DNA of 45,116 nucleotides from an uncultured Collinsella sp. Lineage in GTDB: Bacteria > Actinomycetota > Coriobacteriia > Coriobacteriales > Coriobacteriaceae. Numbering within the stretch: the first letter of the stretch is position 1; each line of letters starts with the position of its first letter. Where the stretch lies: positions 1 through 45,116 of the forward strand of contig CAUDZT010000008.1 of NCBI GenBank assembly GCA_958453935.1, in the 5' to 3' direction. Under the pieces are notes generated by a model, which had not been told where the DNA came from, did not search any database, and saw nothing but the letters and a program-made list of their open reading frames with translations. The position numbers and the translations under genes are program-made. Shown piece by piece: positions 23,583 to 31,590 of this stretch.

Positions 23583-24608
23583 CTAGTTAAGACGCTCCAC
23601 AAAGAAATCTGCCATTGAGAGGAAGAGCTCGCGCGCATGCGGGTCGAGCTCGACGCCTTCGATAGCGGCCTTGGCCTTAGCGGTCAGGTCGAGCGCATAG
23701 GTGTGGGCGTAATCGATGGAGCCGGTCTCCTGGAAGATCTCCACGGCGCGTGCGAGCTGCGCAGGGTCCTCGGTGCCCGAGGAAAGGATTGCCTCGATCT
23801 CGTCGTGATAGCGCTCGTCTGACAGGGCATGCACGGCAACGAGGGTGCGCTTGCCCTCGGTGATATCGGTGCGGAAGTCCTTGTTGGCGGCCTCCTTGGT
23901 GCCGATCAAGTTGAGCAGGTCGTCTTGAATCTGGAAGGCAAGGCCCGTGTGCAGCCCAAAGGCGCGCAGTGCCTCAATCTGCTCTTCGCTGCCGCCGCCG
24001 ATAATGGCTCCGGCGGCAAGCGGCGTCGCTCCGCTGTAGTACGCGGTCTTGTGCGTCGCCATGTCCAGATAATCGTCGACCGAAATGTCAAAGCGCCCGT
24101 CGCGGACCCAGCCCAGGTCGAGCGCCTGGCCCTCGATGGTACGGACGATCATTTCGGTAAGCTCGTGGAGCACGCGAAGCTTCACGTCTGCGTTGAGTGT
24201 GGGGTCGTCGAGAACCGTCTTGGTGACCATGGTGAGCGCCAGGTCACCGCAGTTGATGGCAAGACCGGTGCCCTCGGTAAGGTGCATGCAGGGCTTGCCG
24301 CGACGAATCTGCCCGTTGTCGGCGATGTCGTCGTGGATGAGTGCGCCCGACTGAAAGTGCTCGATGGCCGCCGCTGCGCTGCGGGCGCTCTCAAAGCTGC
24401 CGCCTACCGCAGTGGCGGCGAGCATGCAGATGAGCGGGCGGTGGCGCTTGCCAGCGTTTGCCGTAAATGCCGAGAGCGGGGTATACAGGTAGCGCTCGAT
24501 ATCGGCGGAAGTCGCCTGTCCGTCAAAGAACGTGGCCAGATAGTCGTTAATCTGGTCAAAGTGCTGGGCTAAAAAGCTGGTAAACGGACTGGACACGGGT
24601 TCTCGCAT
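23583..24608 (-). CDS. Polyprenyl diphosphate synthase
   Basis: A 341-aa trans-prenyltransferase that condenses isopentenyl diphosphate onto an allylic primer. The first aspartate-rich motif is DDIAD (93-97) and the second is FQIQDDLLN (D229, D230). Small residues just before the first motif (GALIH) favour a longer-chain product, but chain length cannot be fixed from sequence. The product may feed menaquinone or another lipid carrier. The ATG lacks a good ribosome-binding site. The PG-binding gene lies 139 bp downstream on the same strand. Confidence 0.92.
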   Translation of the reverse strand: MREPVSSPFTSFLAQHFDQINDYLATFFDGQATSADIERYLYTPLSAFTANAGKRHRPLICMLAATAVGGSFESARSAAAAIEHFQSGALIHDDIADNGQIRRGKPCMHLTEGTGLAINCGDLALTMVTKTVLDDPTLNADVKLRVLHELTEMIVRTIEGQALDLGWVRDGRFDISVDDYLDMATHKTAYYSGATPLAAGAIIGGGSEEQIEALRAFGLHTGLAFQIQDDLLNLIGTKEAANKDFRTDITEGKRTLVAVHALSDERYHDEIEAILSSGTEDPAQLARAVEIFQETGSIDYAHTYALDLTAKAKAAIEGVELDPHARELFLSMADFFVERLN

Positions 24609-24723
24609 TCTTTGATAGGTTGCATCGTTGCATTATGCAGACAACATATTGCCACATTAGGGCGTCGAGCGCGGCGGTTGAAGACGATTGGTCCATGCGG
24701 CCGCAAGTGCGGTAGGGGCTTGG

Positions 24724-27174
24724 CTAGATAAGCCCAAAGTGTTCGAGCGCGGTGACGACGCCGTCGTGGTCGATGCTGTCGGTGACATAGTCGGCCTTTT
24801 CCTTGAGGAAGTCCGGTGCGTTGCCCATGGCGATGCCAACGTCGACGGCGTTCATCAGCGAGACGTCATTGCTGGCGTCGCCGATGCCGTATACGGTTCC
24901 GTGGTGGGGATCGAGGGCGTCGAGTACGGACTGGATACCCTCGCGCTTGGTGCATTCGCGAGGCGAAATCTCGGTCACTTCGAGCTCGAGCTCGTTAAAG
25001 CAGAGCAGCGGCTCAAACGCTTGATCCTGAGCGATGCGGTTGGCAAGCGACGTGGACATTAAGATCTTGTAGGCGCTGTAATGTTGCAGCTGCGTAATTG
25101 CATCGCCCACGGTGCGGGCGTATCCCGGAGCGTCGGGCGCATCGGCACTCATGCGAACGACGCCATTGAGTCCCTCAAAACGAATCACTTCGTCCGATTG
25201 CTCAAGAATGGGAGCAAGGCGCTGCAGCATGCCGGGCGTCATCGCCAAATCGCGAATCACGTGTCCCTCAAGTTCGACATAGCCACCCGCGAGGCAGACG
25301 ATGCCGGTCCAGGGCAGCTCGAGCAGCTTTGGATGGATGCAGCTCAGCGTGCGCCCTGTGCAGATAAACGCCATATTGCCCTTGGCGACAAAATCACGGA
25401 TGGCTTGCGAGACCGCTTCATTGGGATAGGGGGAGAGGTCTCGCTCGCTCTCGGGAAGCTCTTGTGCCACTCGAGGGTCTTGCCAGGCGAGTGTTCCGTC
25501 GATATCGAAGAAGCAGATATCGCCGCGCTTATGGGCTGCGCTGGCGGCAGGGGAGGCCGAGGTGGTGGACACAAATCCCGGCTCGAGGCCCATGATCTGG
25601 TCAAAATGCTCTTTAACGCGGGGAACGGAGATGCCAATAATCACCTGGGCGGTCTTGCCCGTAATGATGAGGCCCTTGGCGCCCACCGCGACAAACGACG
25701 CATTATCTGCAACGATGGAAGGGTCTGCGACCTCGACGCGCAGGCGCGTGGCGCAGTTGGTTGCGCCCACGATATTGCCAACGCCACCTAAAAGCTGAAT
25801 TACCCGCTCAGCGAGGACGTGATCTTGATCGGATTGAATACTGACCTCGCCATTGGGAGATTGCTCTTTGGCAAAGCCGCTTCCCGTTAAACGATCGATT
25901 GCCGCGCGATTGGAGACATGATCCTCGCGGCCCGGCGTCTTAAGGTCATAGACCAAGATGAGTGCTCGAAAACTAACAAAAAAGATGAGGCTAAAGGCAA
26001 GACCGATACCGAGCGCCAAAAGGTAGGAGCCGGCATGCATTCGCATGAGTGGGATGAAGTTGAAGGCCGTCATTTCCATGAGACCGCCCGAGAAGATGCC
26101 GACGATGCCAAAGAAGTTCATGGTCATGGCAAGGCAGGAGGACAGGACGGCGTAGAGCAAAAAGAGTCCGGGATAGGTGAACATAAAGAGAAACTCGAGC
26201 GGCTCGGTGACGCCGCAGACCACCGAGGCGACGATGGCGGGCAAAAGGATGACCTTAAGGCCGGCGCGGCGTTCGGGTTTGGCGGTGAAATAGAATGCTG
26301 CCGCGATGGCGGGAAGGCCAAAGAGCTTGCCCCAGCCGGTGGCGGTAAAACCTGCCCAGGGCGCAAGTTCATTTAAAGGGCGCGTGCTATGGGAGAGAAT
26401 GGGGAGCAGGTTGGTCCACGTGGCGTAAATACCGTCGTGAATGACCAGATTGTCGTAATAGATGGGCATATAGAGCAGATGGTGCAGCCCCATGGGCTCG
26501 AGCGCTCGCTCCAAAAACACAAAGATGCCCACGCCGAAGGGGCCGACGCCCGCAAGTGCGTGGCGCAGCGTTTCGGTCACAGCGTATGCGAAGGGCACGA
26601 TGGCGGCCGAGATGGCGGCAAGGGCAAACACGGCAAAAAAGCTGATGAGGTAGACGAGCGAGGAACCCGAGAACGTGCCGAGCCAATCGGGAACCTTGGC
26701 ATCGTAGAAGCGGTCATGGATGGCGACGACGGTTGCCGACACCGCCAGCGGGCCGATAATGCCGGTGTCGAGCGTCTTGATGCCGTCGATGACGGTGATA
26801 CCGCTGGCGGGGGTCAAAGATGATGGGTACTTAAGCCTAAGGTTGTCTCCGCTCAGCTTAATGATCTCGCTCAAAAAGAAGCAATAGGCAAAATAGGCCA
26901 CGAGTGCCTCGAGGCAGCAGCGCGCCGGTTGCTTTTGGGCAAGGCCGATAGGCAGCGCTACGGCAAAAAGGAGCGGGAGACGTTTAAAGACCGTCCACGA
27001 GCCGCGCTGGATGATGGTCCAGAAAACGTACCAAGGGGTTCCGTATACGGCGAGATCGCCGACGATGTCTACGGTCGTGGCGAGGGCGGAGATGCCGACC
27101 ATGAGGCCTGATATAGAAAACAGCATGGCGGGCGCGAACATGGCTCCGCCAAAACGTTGGATTTTCTGCAGCAT
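24724..27174 (-). CDS. PTS EIICB permease fused to HAD (Cof-type) phosphatase
   Basis: 816 aa in three parts. EIIC of the glucose/maltose type is about 1-415, with ten or so transmembrane stretches, MGLHHLLYMPIYYDN and the GVTEPLEF signature near 321. EIIB is about 445-530, with the phosphocysteine in TNCATRLRVEV (C474). A Cof-type HAD phosphatase is about 550-816, with FFDIDGTLAW (D557, D559), a CTGRT motif II and GDASNDVSLMNAVDVGIAMGN as motif IV. No EIIA domain is present, so a general EIIA must phosphorylate it. The chain predicts uptake with phosphorylation and then removal of that phosphate. The ATG at 27174 follows GGAAGG. It diverges from a GntR regulator, with a GTTTAAAC palindrome in its leader. 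Confidence 0.9.
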   Translation of the reverse strand: MLQKIQRFGGAMFAPAMLFSISGLMVGISALATTVDIVGDLAVYGTPWYVFWTIIQRGSWTVFKRLPLLFAVALPIGLAQKQPARCCLEALVAYFAYCFFLSEIIKLSGDNLRLKYPSSLTPASGITVIDGIKTLDTGIIGPLAVSATVVAIHDRFYDAKVPDWLGTFSGSSLVYLISFFAVFALAAISAAIVPFAYAVTETLRHALAGVGPFGVGIFVFLERALEPMGLHHLLYMPIYYDNLVIHDGIYATWTNLLPILSHSTRPLNELAPWAGFTATGWGKLFGLPAIAAAFYFTAKPERRAGLKVILLPAIVASVVCGVTEPLEFLFMFTYPGLFLLYAVLSSCLAMTMNFFGIVGIFSGGLMEMTAFNFIPLMRMHAGSYLLALGIGLAFSLIFFVSFRALILVYDLKTPGREDHVSNRAAIDRLTGSGFAKEQSPNGEVSIQSDQDHVLAERVIQLLGGVGNIVGATNCATRLRVEVADPSIVADNASFVAVGAKGLIITGKTAQVIIGISVPRVKEHFDQIMGLEPGFVSTTSASPAASAAHKRGDICFFDIDGTLAWQDPRVAQELPESERDLSPYPNEAVSQAIRDFVAKGNMAFICTGRTLSCIHPKLLELPWTGIVCLAGGYVELEGHVIRDLAMTPGMLQRLAPILEQSDEVIRFEGLNGVVRMSADAPDAPGYARTVGDAITQLQHYSAYKILMSTSLANRIAQDQAFEPLLCFNELELEVTEISPRECTKREGIQSVLDALDPHHGTVYGIGDASNDVSLMNAVDVGIAMGNAPDFLKEKADYVTDSIDHDGVVTALEHFGLI

Positions 27175-27212
27175 AATATGCCTTCCGGATGCAACATGCT
27201 GTGCGAGCAAGA

Positions 27213-27224
27213 ACGTTTAAACAA
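27213..27224. promoter_or_regulatory. GTTTAAAC operator A (PTS-HAD gene)
   Basis: ACGTTTAAACAA, 10 of 12 to TTGTTTAAACAA with a perfect GTTTAAAC core. It is just downstream of a TACAAT (-10, minus strand 27237-27232) in the PTS gene leader. The proposed ligand is the divergent GntR protein. Confidence 0.6.
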
Positions 27225-27334
27225 TGAACTCATTGTAGAGGACTGGCTACTTGCCGCATTGACGGTTTTGATTCGGTCCGATTTGGGTTTCGGGGGAACC
27301 GTCGACGGTAAATAATCCGTACTTTACCGATAAT

Positions 27335-27346
27335 CGGTTTAAACAA
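27335..27346. promoter_or_regulatory. GTTTAAAC operator B (gntR)
   Basis: CGGTTTAAACAA with a perfect GTTTAAAC core, immediately after a GATAAT -10 candidate (27329-27334) and 53 bp before the gntR ATG, which suggests autoregulation. Confidence 0.6.
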
Positions 27347-27398
27347 CTTTAAGAAATGCTATCGTGCCTAGCCATACATATTCATTAGAGGTGAAATC

Positions 27399-28118
27399 AT
27401 GCCAAAAGCGATTTACGAAGGAATCTACCGCGAGATCCGTTCGCGCATCATCAACGGGACCTATGCGTTTCAGGAGATGCTGCCAACCGAAGCCGAGCTG
27501 ACCGCGGAGTTTGGCTGCACGCGCAATACCGTTCGACGCGCCTTGAGCATGCTGGCCGACCAGATGTTTGTGCAGCCTATACACGGTAAGGGCGTGCGCG
27601 TTATTTGGCTTAAGGGCGAAACCGACATGCTGGGCGCACTCGAAGAGGTTGAGTCGTTTGGCGAGTTCGCAAAACGCAACAATGCCGTCGCATCGACCGA
27701 GGTCAAGTCTTTTGAACATTTGATTTGCACTGAGCAACTCTCACGTCGCCTGGGCTTTAAGGTGGGCGAGGAGCTGATTCGCGTAGTGCGTGTCCGAAGC
27801 CTCAACGGCAGCGCGCGCCAAGTGGACCATGGCTACTTTTTGGCGTCGATCGCCAAGGGCCTGACCCCCGAGATCGCGGCGGATTCTATCTACGGCTATC
27901 TGGAGCACAAGCGCGGCGTCAAAGTGATGGCGAGCCGTCGTACGGTGAGTGTCGAGCTCGCCAACGATGAAGACTGCAGCTATCTGGACCTCGGCAAGTA
28001 CAACTGCGTCGCCGTTATGGAGAGCCAGTCGTACACCTCGGACGGCATCTTGTTCGAGGTCACGCATGCCCGCACACACCCCGAGATCTTCCATTACCGC
28101 GTCAATTCCAAGCGATAG
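27399..28118 (+). CDS. GntR-family regulator, HutC/TreR-like
   Basis: 239 aa. The N-terminal GntR winged helix (about 1-70: YREIRSRIINGTYAFQEMLPTEAELTAEFGCTRN shortened here to its motif PTEAELTAEFGCTRNTVRRA) is followed by a UTRA effector domain (about 90-235). The layout resembles trehalose and related sugar regulators that sense a sugar or sugar phosphate. GAGGTG precedes the ATG by 6 nt. It diverges from the PTS-HAD gene and precedes a sugar ABC operon; similar 12-bp palindromes lie at all these promoters and at malQ. I infer that it is the local repressor, with its ligand probably a disaccharide or its phosphate. Confidence 0.9.
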   Translation: MPKAIYEGIYREIRSRIINGTYAFQEMLPTEAELTAEFGCTRNTVRRALSMLADQMFVQPIHGKGVRVIWLKGETDMLGALEEVESFGEFAKRNNAVASTEVKSFEHLICTEQLSRRLGFKVGEELIRVVRVRSLNGSARQVDHGYFLASIAKGLTPEIAADSIYGYLEHKRGVKVMASRRTVSVELANDEDCSYLDLGKYNCVAVMESQSYTSDGILFEVTHARTHPEIFHYRVNSKR

Positions 28119-28159
28119 CCGGCTAGCTCGCAGCCTGACGAGACTCATGCCCTCAAAGC

Positions 28160-28210
28160 GAAAACGCCCGGTCAAACCGACGATGCATCGGCTTGATCGG
28201 GCGTTTTCTC
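28160..28210 (+). terminator. Terminator of gntR
   Basis: GAAAACGCCCG (28160-28170) pairs with CGGGCGTTTTC (28198-28208), with a further inner GCATCG-type pairing; TTTTCTC ends the stem. The A-run on the left arm would also allow termination from the other side. Confidence 0.85.
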
Positions 28211-28229
28211 TGCATTCGATAACAAATAA

Positions 28230-28241
28230 TTGTTTATACAA
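28230..28241. promoter_or_regulatory. GTTTAAAC-like operator C (ABC operon)
   Basis: TTGTTTATACAA, 11 of 12 to TTGTTTAAACAA. It lies 195 bp upstream of the binding-protein start; with site D the centres are 75 bp apart. Confidence 0.55.
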
Positions 28242-28304
28242 AACTTGTCAAGTATCAAGTCGAAATTACCGTTCACCGAAGTTTTTCTACCGCTCTAGTA
28301 ATAC

Positions 28305-28316
28305 TTGTTCAAACAA
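28305..28316. promoter_or_regulatory. GTTTAAAC-like operator D (ABC operon)
   Basis: TTGTTCAAACAA, 11 of 12 to TTGTTTAAACAA, 120 bp upstream of the binding-protein start. The transcript between it and the gene folds into two hairpins (28351-28364, 28383-28401). Confidence 0.6.
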
Positions 28317-28350
28317 CTAGCCAAATAGCGTATTGTACAAGTCAGCAAAA

Positions 28351-28401
28351 GGGGCAAAGTCCCCGAGCCAATCTCCGAAGGCGGCGGCAAAGGGTGCCGC
28401 C
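28351..28401 (+). promoter_or_regulatory. Structured leader of the sugar ABC operon
   Basis: GGGG/CCCC around CAAAGT (28351-28364) and GGCGGCA/TGCCGCC with a 5-nt loop (28383-28389, 28395-28401) lie directly before the binding-protein gene. It matches no riboswitch class that I recognise. The rest of the 28119-28424 gap holds the gntR terminator and operators C and D. Confidence 0.4.
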
Positions 28402-28424
28402 ACGGTGTGAAAGGGTGGATTGTA

Positions 28425-29741
28425 ATGAAGAACGAAATGAGCAGAAGGCAGTTCCTGGGCTTTGCTGGTTCCGCGGCTGCGGTTCTTGGTCTGGGCCTCG
28501 TGGGCTGCGGTGGTTCTGCCGGCTCTGGCTCCTCTGCTTCTGGTGACGCTGCCGAGGTCTACTTCCTCCAGTTCAAGCCCGAGGTCGACAAGGAGTGGAA
28601 GGAGATCGCCAAGGCGTACAAGAAGGAGAAGGGCGTCGAGGTCAAGATCGTGACCGCCGCCTCCAACACCTACGAGGAGAAGCTCAAGTCCGAGATGTCC
28701 AAGAGCTCCGCTCCGACGCTGTTCCAGGTCAACGGCCCCACCGGCCTTAAGAACTGGAAGGACTACTGCGCCGATCTTTCCGACACCAAGCTCCGCGGCG
28801 AGCTCATCGACGACTCCCTGGCGCTGCAGTCCGACGGCAAGGATCTGGGTATCGACTGGGTTCAGGAGAGCTACGGCATCATTTACAACAAGGAGCTCCT
28901 CGAGAAGGCCGGCTACAAGGCCGAGGACATCAACTCCTTCGACAAGCTGAAGGCTTGCGCCGATGACATCCAGGCCCGCAAGGACGAGCTCGGCGTTGAC
29001 GGTGCCTTCACTTCCGCCGGTATGGATGACTCCTCCAGCTGGCGCTACACCACGCACCTCGCCAACCTCCCGCTCTACTACGAGTTCGAGAAGGAGCACA
29101 ATCAGGAGGACGACGAGATCAAGGGCGAGTATCTCGACAACTTTAAGCAGATCTTCGACCTGTACATCACCGACTCCACCTGCGATCCTTCGCAGCTCGC
29201 CTCCAAGACCGGTGACGACGCCACCAACGAGTTCGCAACCGGCAAGGCCGTCTTCTATCAGAACGGCTCTTGGGCCTACGCCGACCTCACCAAGGCCGGT
29301 ATGACCGACGACCAGCTCGGCATGCTGCCGATCTACATCGGCGTCGACGGCGAGGAGAACCAGGGCCTGTGCTCCGGCGGCGAGAACTACTGGTGCGTCA
29401 GCTCCCAGGCTTCCGAGGATGCCCAGAAGGCCACCGAGGACTTCATGTATTGGTGCGTCACTTCTGACACCGCCACCAGCATCATCGCTGACAAGATGGG
29501 TCTGACCGCCCCGTTCAAGAGCGCTAAGGAGACCACCAACGTCTTCTCTCAGCAGGCCGTTGCTATGGCCAAGGACGGCAAGAAGACCGTCGCTTGGGAC
29601 TTCGTTTACATCCCCTCCGAGGAGTGGAAGAAGAACCTCAAGCAGGCTCTCATCGCTTATGCTGCCGACAACACCAAGTGGGACGGCGTCAAGAACGCCT
29701 TCGTCGATGGCTGGAAGACCGAGAAGGCTGCTTCCGAGTAA
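28425..29741 (+). CDS. Tat-exported sugar-binding lipoprotein of an ABC importer
   Basis: A 438-aa extracytoplasmic solute-binding protein of the MalE type (SBP family 1). Twin arginines in SRRQFLGF (R7, R8) are followed by a hydrophobic stretch and the lipobox LVGC (C28), so it should be exported folded by Tat and lipid-anchored. A Gly/Ser-rich spacer precedes the binding domain. The ATG at 28425 is chosen over a GTG six codons earlier; GGTGG lies 6 nt upstream. Codon use is strongly biased to a few codons (AAG, GAG, CTC, GGC), as in highly expressed genes. It is the first gene of the binding protein-permease-permease-ATPase operon. Substrate is likely a maltose-type oligosaccharide from context. 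Confidence 0.93.
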   Translation: MKNEMSRRQFLGFAGSAAAVLGLGLVGCGGSAGSGSSASGDAAEVYFLQFKPEVDKEWKEIAKAYKKEKGVEVKIVTAASNTYEEKLKSEMSKSSAPTLFQVNGPTGLKNWKDYCADLSDTKLRGELIDDSLALQSDGKDLGIDWVQESYGIIYNKELLEKAGYKAEDINSFDKLKACADDIQARKDELGVDGAFTSAGMDDSSSWRYTTHLANLPLYYEFEKEHNQEDDEIKGEYLDNFKQIFDLYITDSTCDPSQLASKTGDDATNEFATGKAVFYQNGSWAYADLTKAGMTDDQLGMLPIYIGVDGEENQGLCSGGENYWCVSSQASEDAQKATEDFMYWCVTSDTATSIIADKMGLTAPFKSAKETTNVFSQQAVAMAKDGKKTVAWDFVYIPSEEWKKNLKQALIAYAADNTKWDGVKNAFVDGWKTEKAASE

Positions 29742-29772
29742 GCAGTTGCTGCCCAAGCTATCTGATTAGCGA

Positions 29773-29808
29773 CAGGGGGCGGGCAGACGTAGGTTTGCCC
29801 GCCCCCTG
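29773..29808 (+). promoter_or_regulatory. Intercistronic 13-bp hairpin
   Basis: CAGGGGGCGGGCA (29773-29785) pairs perfectly with 29796-29808 around a 10-nt loop and is followed by CATATTGAAAGG, the ribosome-binding region of the first permease, with no T-run. It probably protects the upstream binding-protein mRNA from 3' decay and lowers permease output. An equivalent element precedes malK. Confidence 0.7.
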
Positions 29809-29828
29809 CATATTGAAAGGACCCTTCT

Positions 29829-30683
29829 ATGGGCAAAGCACTCAAGCGCTGGTGGCCGCTCTTTATGCTGCCCACGTGCCTGGCGTTTATGATCGGGTTC
29901 GTGATTCCCTTTATCCAGGGTTTCTATCTCTCGTTCTGCCAGTTTATTACCATCAATAACGCGCACTTTGTCGGTATCGAGAACTACGTGCGCGCGCTGT
30001 CCGATCCGCAGTTCTCCACGTCGTTCTTCTTTACTGTGGCGTTTGCCTTCCTGTCGACGGTGCTCATCAACGTGATCGCGCTGGCCATTGCGCAGGCGCT
30101 CACTCGCAAGGCGCTCAAGGGCACCAACATCTTCCGTACGATTTTCTTTATGCCTAACCTGATTGGCGGCATTGTACTGGGTTACATTTGGCAGATTCTG
30201 ATCAACTGCCTGCTCTCCAACGTGGGCGCCCAGCTCATTGCCCTTAACTCTGCTGCTGGCTTCTGGGGCCTTATCATCCTGACCCTGTGGCAGCAGGTCG
30301 GCTACATGATGATCATCTACATCGCCGGTCTGCAGTCCATTCCGTCCGACTACATCGAGGCCGCCAAGGTCGACGGTGCTACGGCATGGCAGACGTTTTG
30401 GAAGGTTAAGATCCCTAACCTGATGCCGACCATCACCATCTGCCTGTTCCTGTCCATCACCAACGGCTTTAAGCTGTTCGACCAGAACCTCGCCCTTACC
30501 GGCGGCGCTCCCGCGCACTCCACCGAGATGCTCGCCCTGAACATCTACAACACGTTCTACTCGCGTGCCGGCATCGCATGGCAGGGCATTGGCCAGGCCA
30601 AGGCAGTCATCTTCTGCATCCTGGTCGTCGCTATCTCTATGATTCAGCTTAAGGCCACGAGGTCCAAGGAGGTGCAGCAGTAA
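29829..30683 (+). CDS. Sugar ABC permease, MalF type
   Basis: A 284-aa inner-membrane permease with six hydrophobic helices. The ATPase-contact EAA loop reads EAAKVDGATAWQTFWKVKIP (about 178-197). It pairs with the MalG-type permease downstream, whose ATG overlaps this stop by one base (TAATG). GAAAGG precedes the ATG. It lacks the large periplasmic loop of enterobacterial MalF, as is usual for Gram-positive members. Confidence 0.94.
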   Translation: MGKALKRWWPLFMLPTCLAFMIGFVIPFIQGFYLSFCQFITINNAHFVGIENYVRALSDPQFSTSFFFTVAFAFLSTVLINVIALAIAQALTRKALKGTNIFRTIFFMPNLIGGIVLGYIWQILINCLLSNVGAQLIALNSAAGFWGLIILTLWQQVGYMMIIYIAGLQSIPSDYIEAAKVDGATAWQTFWKVKIPNLMPTITICLFLSITNGFKLFDQNLALTGGAPAHSTEMLALNIYNTFYSRAGIAWQGIGQAKAVIFCILVVAISMIQLKATRSKEVQQ

Positions 30684-31522
30684 TGAAACGCGATAAGGCT
30701 ATCAACCGCGCGCTCTCGATTTTCTTTACGATTCTGTCGCTCGCGTGGATCTACCCCGTGTTCATGATTGCGCTCAATTCCTTTAAGAAGGGGACCGCAA
30801 TCAGCACCACCACGGCGTTCGATCTGCTCACGCCCGAGACGTTCAACGGCTTTGCAAACTATGTGCACGCCTTAAACGAGCAGGGCTTTGCCTCGGCGTT
30901 TATGTATTCGCTCATCATCACGGTCACGTCGGTCGTGCTGATTCTGGTGTGCTGCTCCATGTGCGCCTGGTACGTGGTGCGCGTCAATAACAAGATCTCG
31001 AACTTCTTCTATTACCTGTTCGTGTTCTCGATGGTCGTGCCGTTCCAGATGCTCATGTTTACGCTGTCCAATTTGGCGGACCGCATCGGCTTTAACACGC
31101 CGTTCAACATCTGCTTTATCTATCTGGGCTTTGGCGCGGGTCTGGCGGTCTTTATGTTCGCCGGCTTTGTAAAGAACATCCCGCTCGAGATCGAGGAGGC
31201 GGCCATGATCGACGGCTGCAACCCGGTCCAGGTGTTCTTTAAGATTGTCCTTCCCATCATGAAGCCCACCTATCTTTCGGTTGGCATCCTCGAGACCATG
31301 TGGGTCTGGAACGACTATCTGCTGCCCTACCTCACCCTCGACTCCACCAAGTACAAGACCATTCCTATCTTGATCCAGTACTTCCGTGGCGGCTATGGCC
31401 ACGTCGAGCTCGGCCCCATGATGGCCTGCATCATGATGGTCGTTGTCCCCATCGTCATCATGTACATCTTCTGCCAGAAGTACATCATCGACGGCGTGGT
31501 GGCAGGTGCCGTCAAGGGCTGA
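30683..31522 (+). CDS. Sugar ABC permease, MalG type
   Basis: A 279-aa permease with six hydrophobic helices and an EAA loop, EEAAMIDGCNPVQVFFKIVL (about 172-191). The C-terminus, ending FCQKYIIDGVVAGAVKG, is the MalG-type tail that inserts into the transporter. Its start is coupled to the preceding permease (TAATG). It is followed by a 9-bp hairpin and malK. Confidence 0.94.
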   Translation: MKRDKAINRALSIFFTILSLAWIYPVFMIALNSFKKGTAISTTTAFDLLTPETFNGFANYVHALNEQGFASAFMYSLIITVTSVVLILVCCSMCAWYVVRVNNKISNFFYYLFVFSMVVPFQMLMFTLSNLADRIGFNTPFNICFIYLGFGAGLAVFMFAGFVKNIPLEIEEAAMIDGCNPVQVFFKIVLPIMKPTYLSVGILETMWVWNDYLLPYLTLDSTKYKTIPILIQYFRGGYGHVELGPMMACIMMVVVPIVIMYIFCQKYIIDGVVAGAVKG

Positions 31523-31546
31523 TGCCGTAACTGTTTTGCAAGTTTC

Positions 31547-31573
31547 TGCGGCGCCCTTCAGCGTGGCGCCGCA
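31547..31573 (+). promoter_or_regulatory. Intercistronic 9-bp hairpin before malK
   Basis: TGCGGCGCC (31547-31555) pairs with GGCGCCGCA (31565-31573) and is followed by TATCGAAAGG, so hairpin plus GCATATYGAAAGG repeats the layout found before the first permease. It has no T-run, so RNA stability or processing is more likely than termination. Confidence 0.6.
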
Positions 31574-31590
31574 TATCGAAAGGTAAAGAC

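Noticed and set aside
28351..28424. Possible cyclic-di-GMP or other known riboswitch
   Set aside because: Hairpins are present but I cannot match the conserved core of any class.
28317..29756. 479-codon open frame on the minus strand
   Set aside because: It mirrors the sugar-binding protein gene, whose extreme codon bias keeps the opposite frame open.
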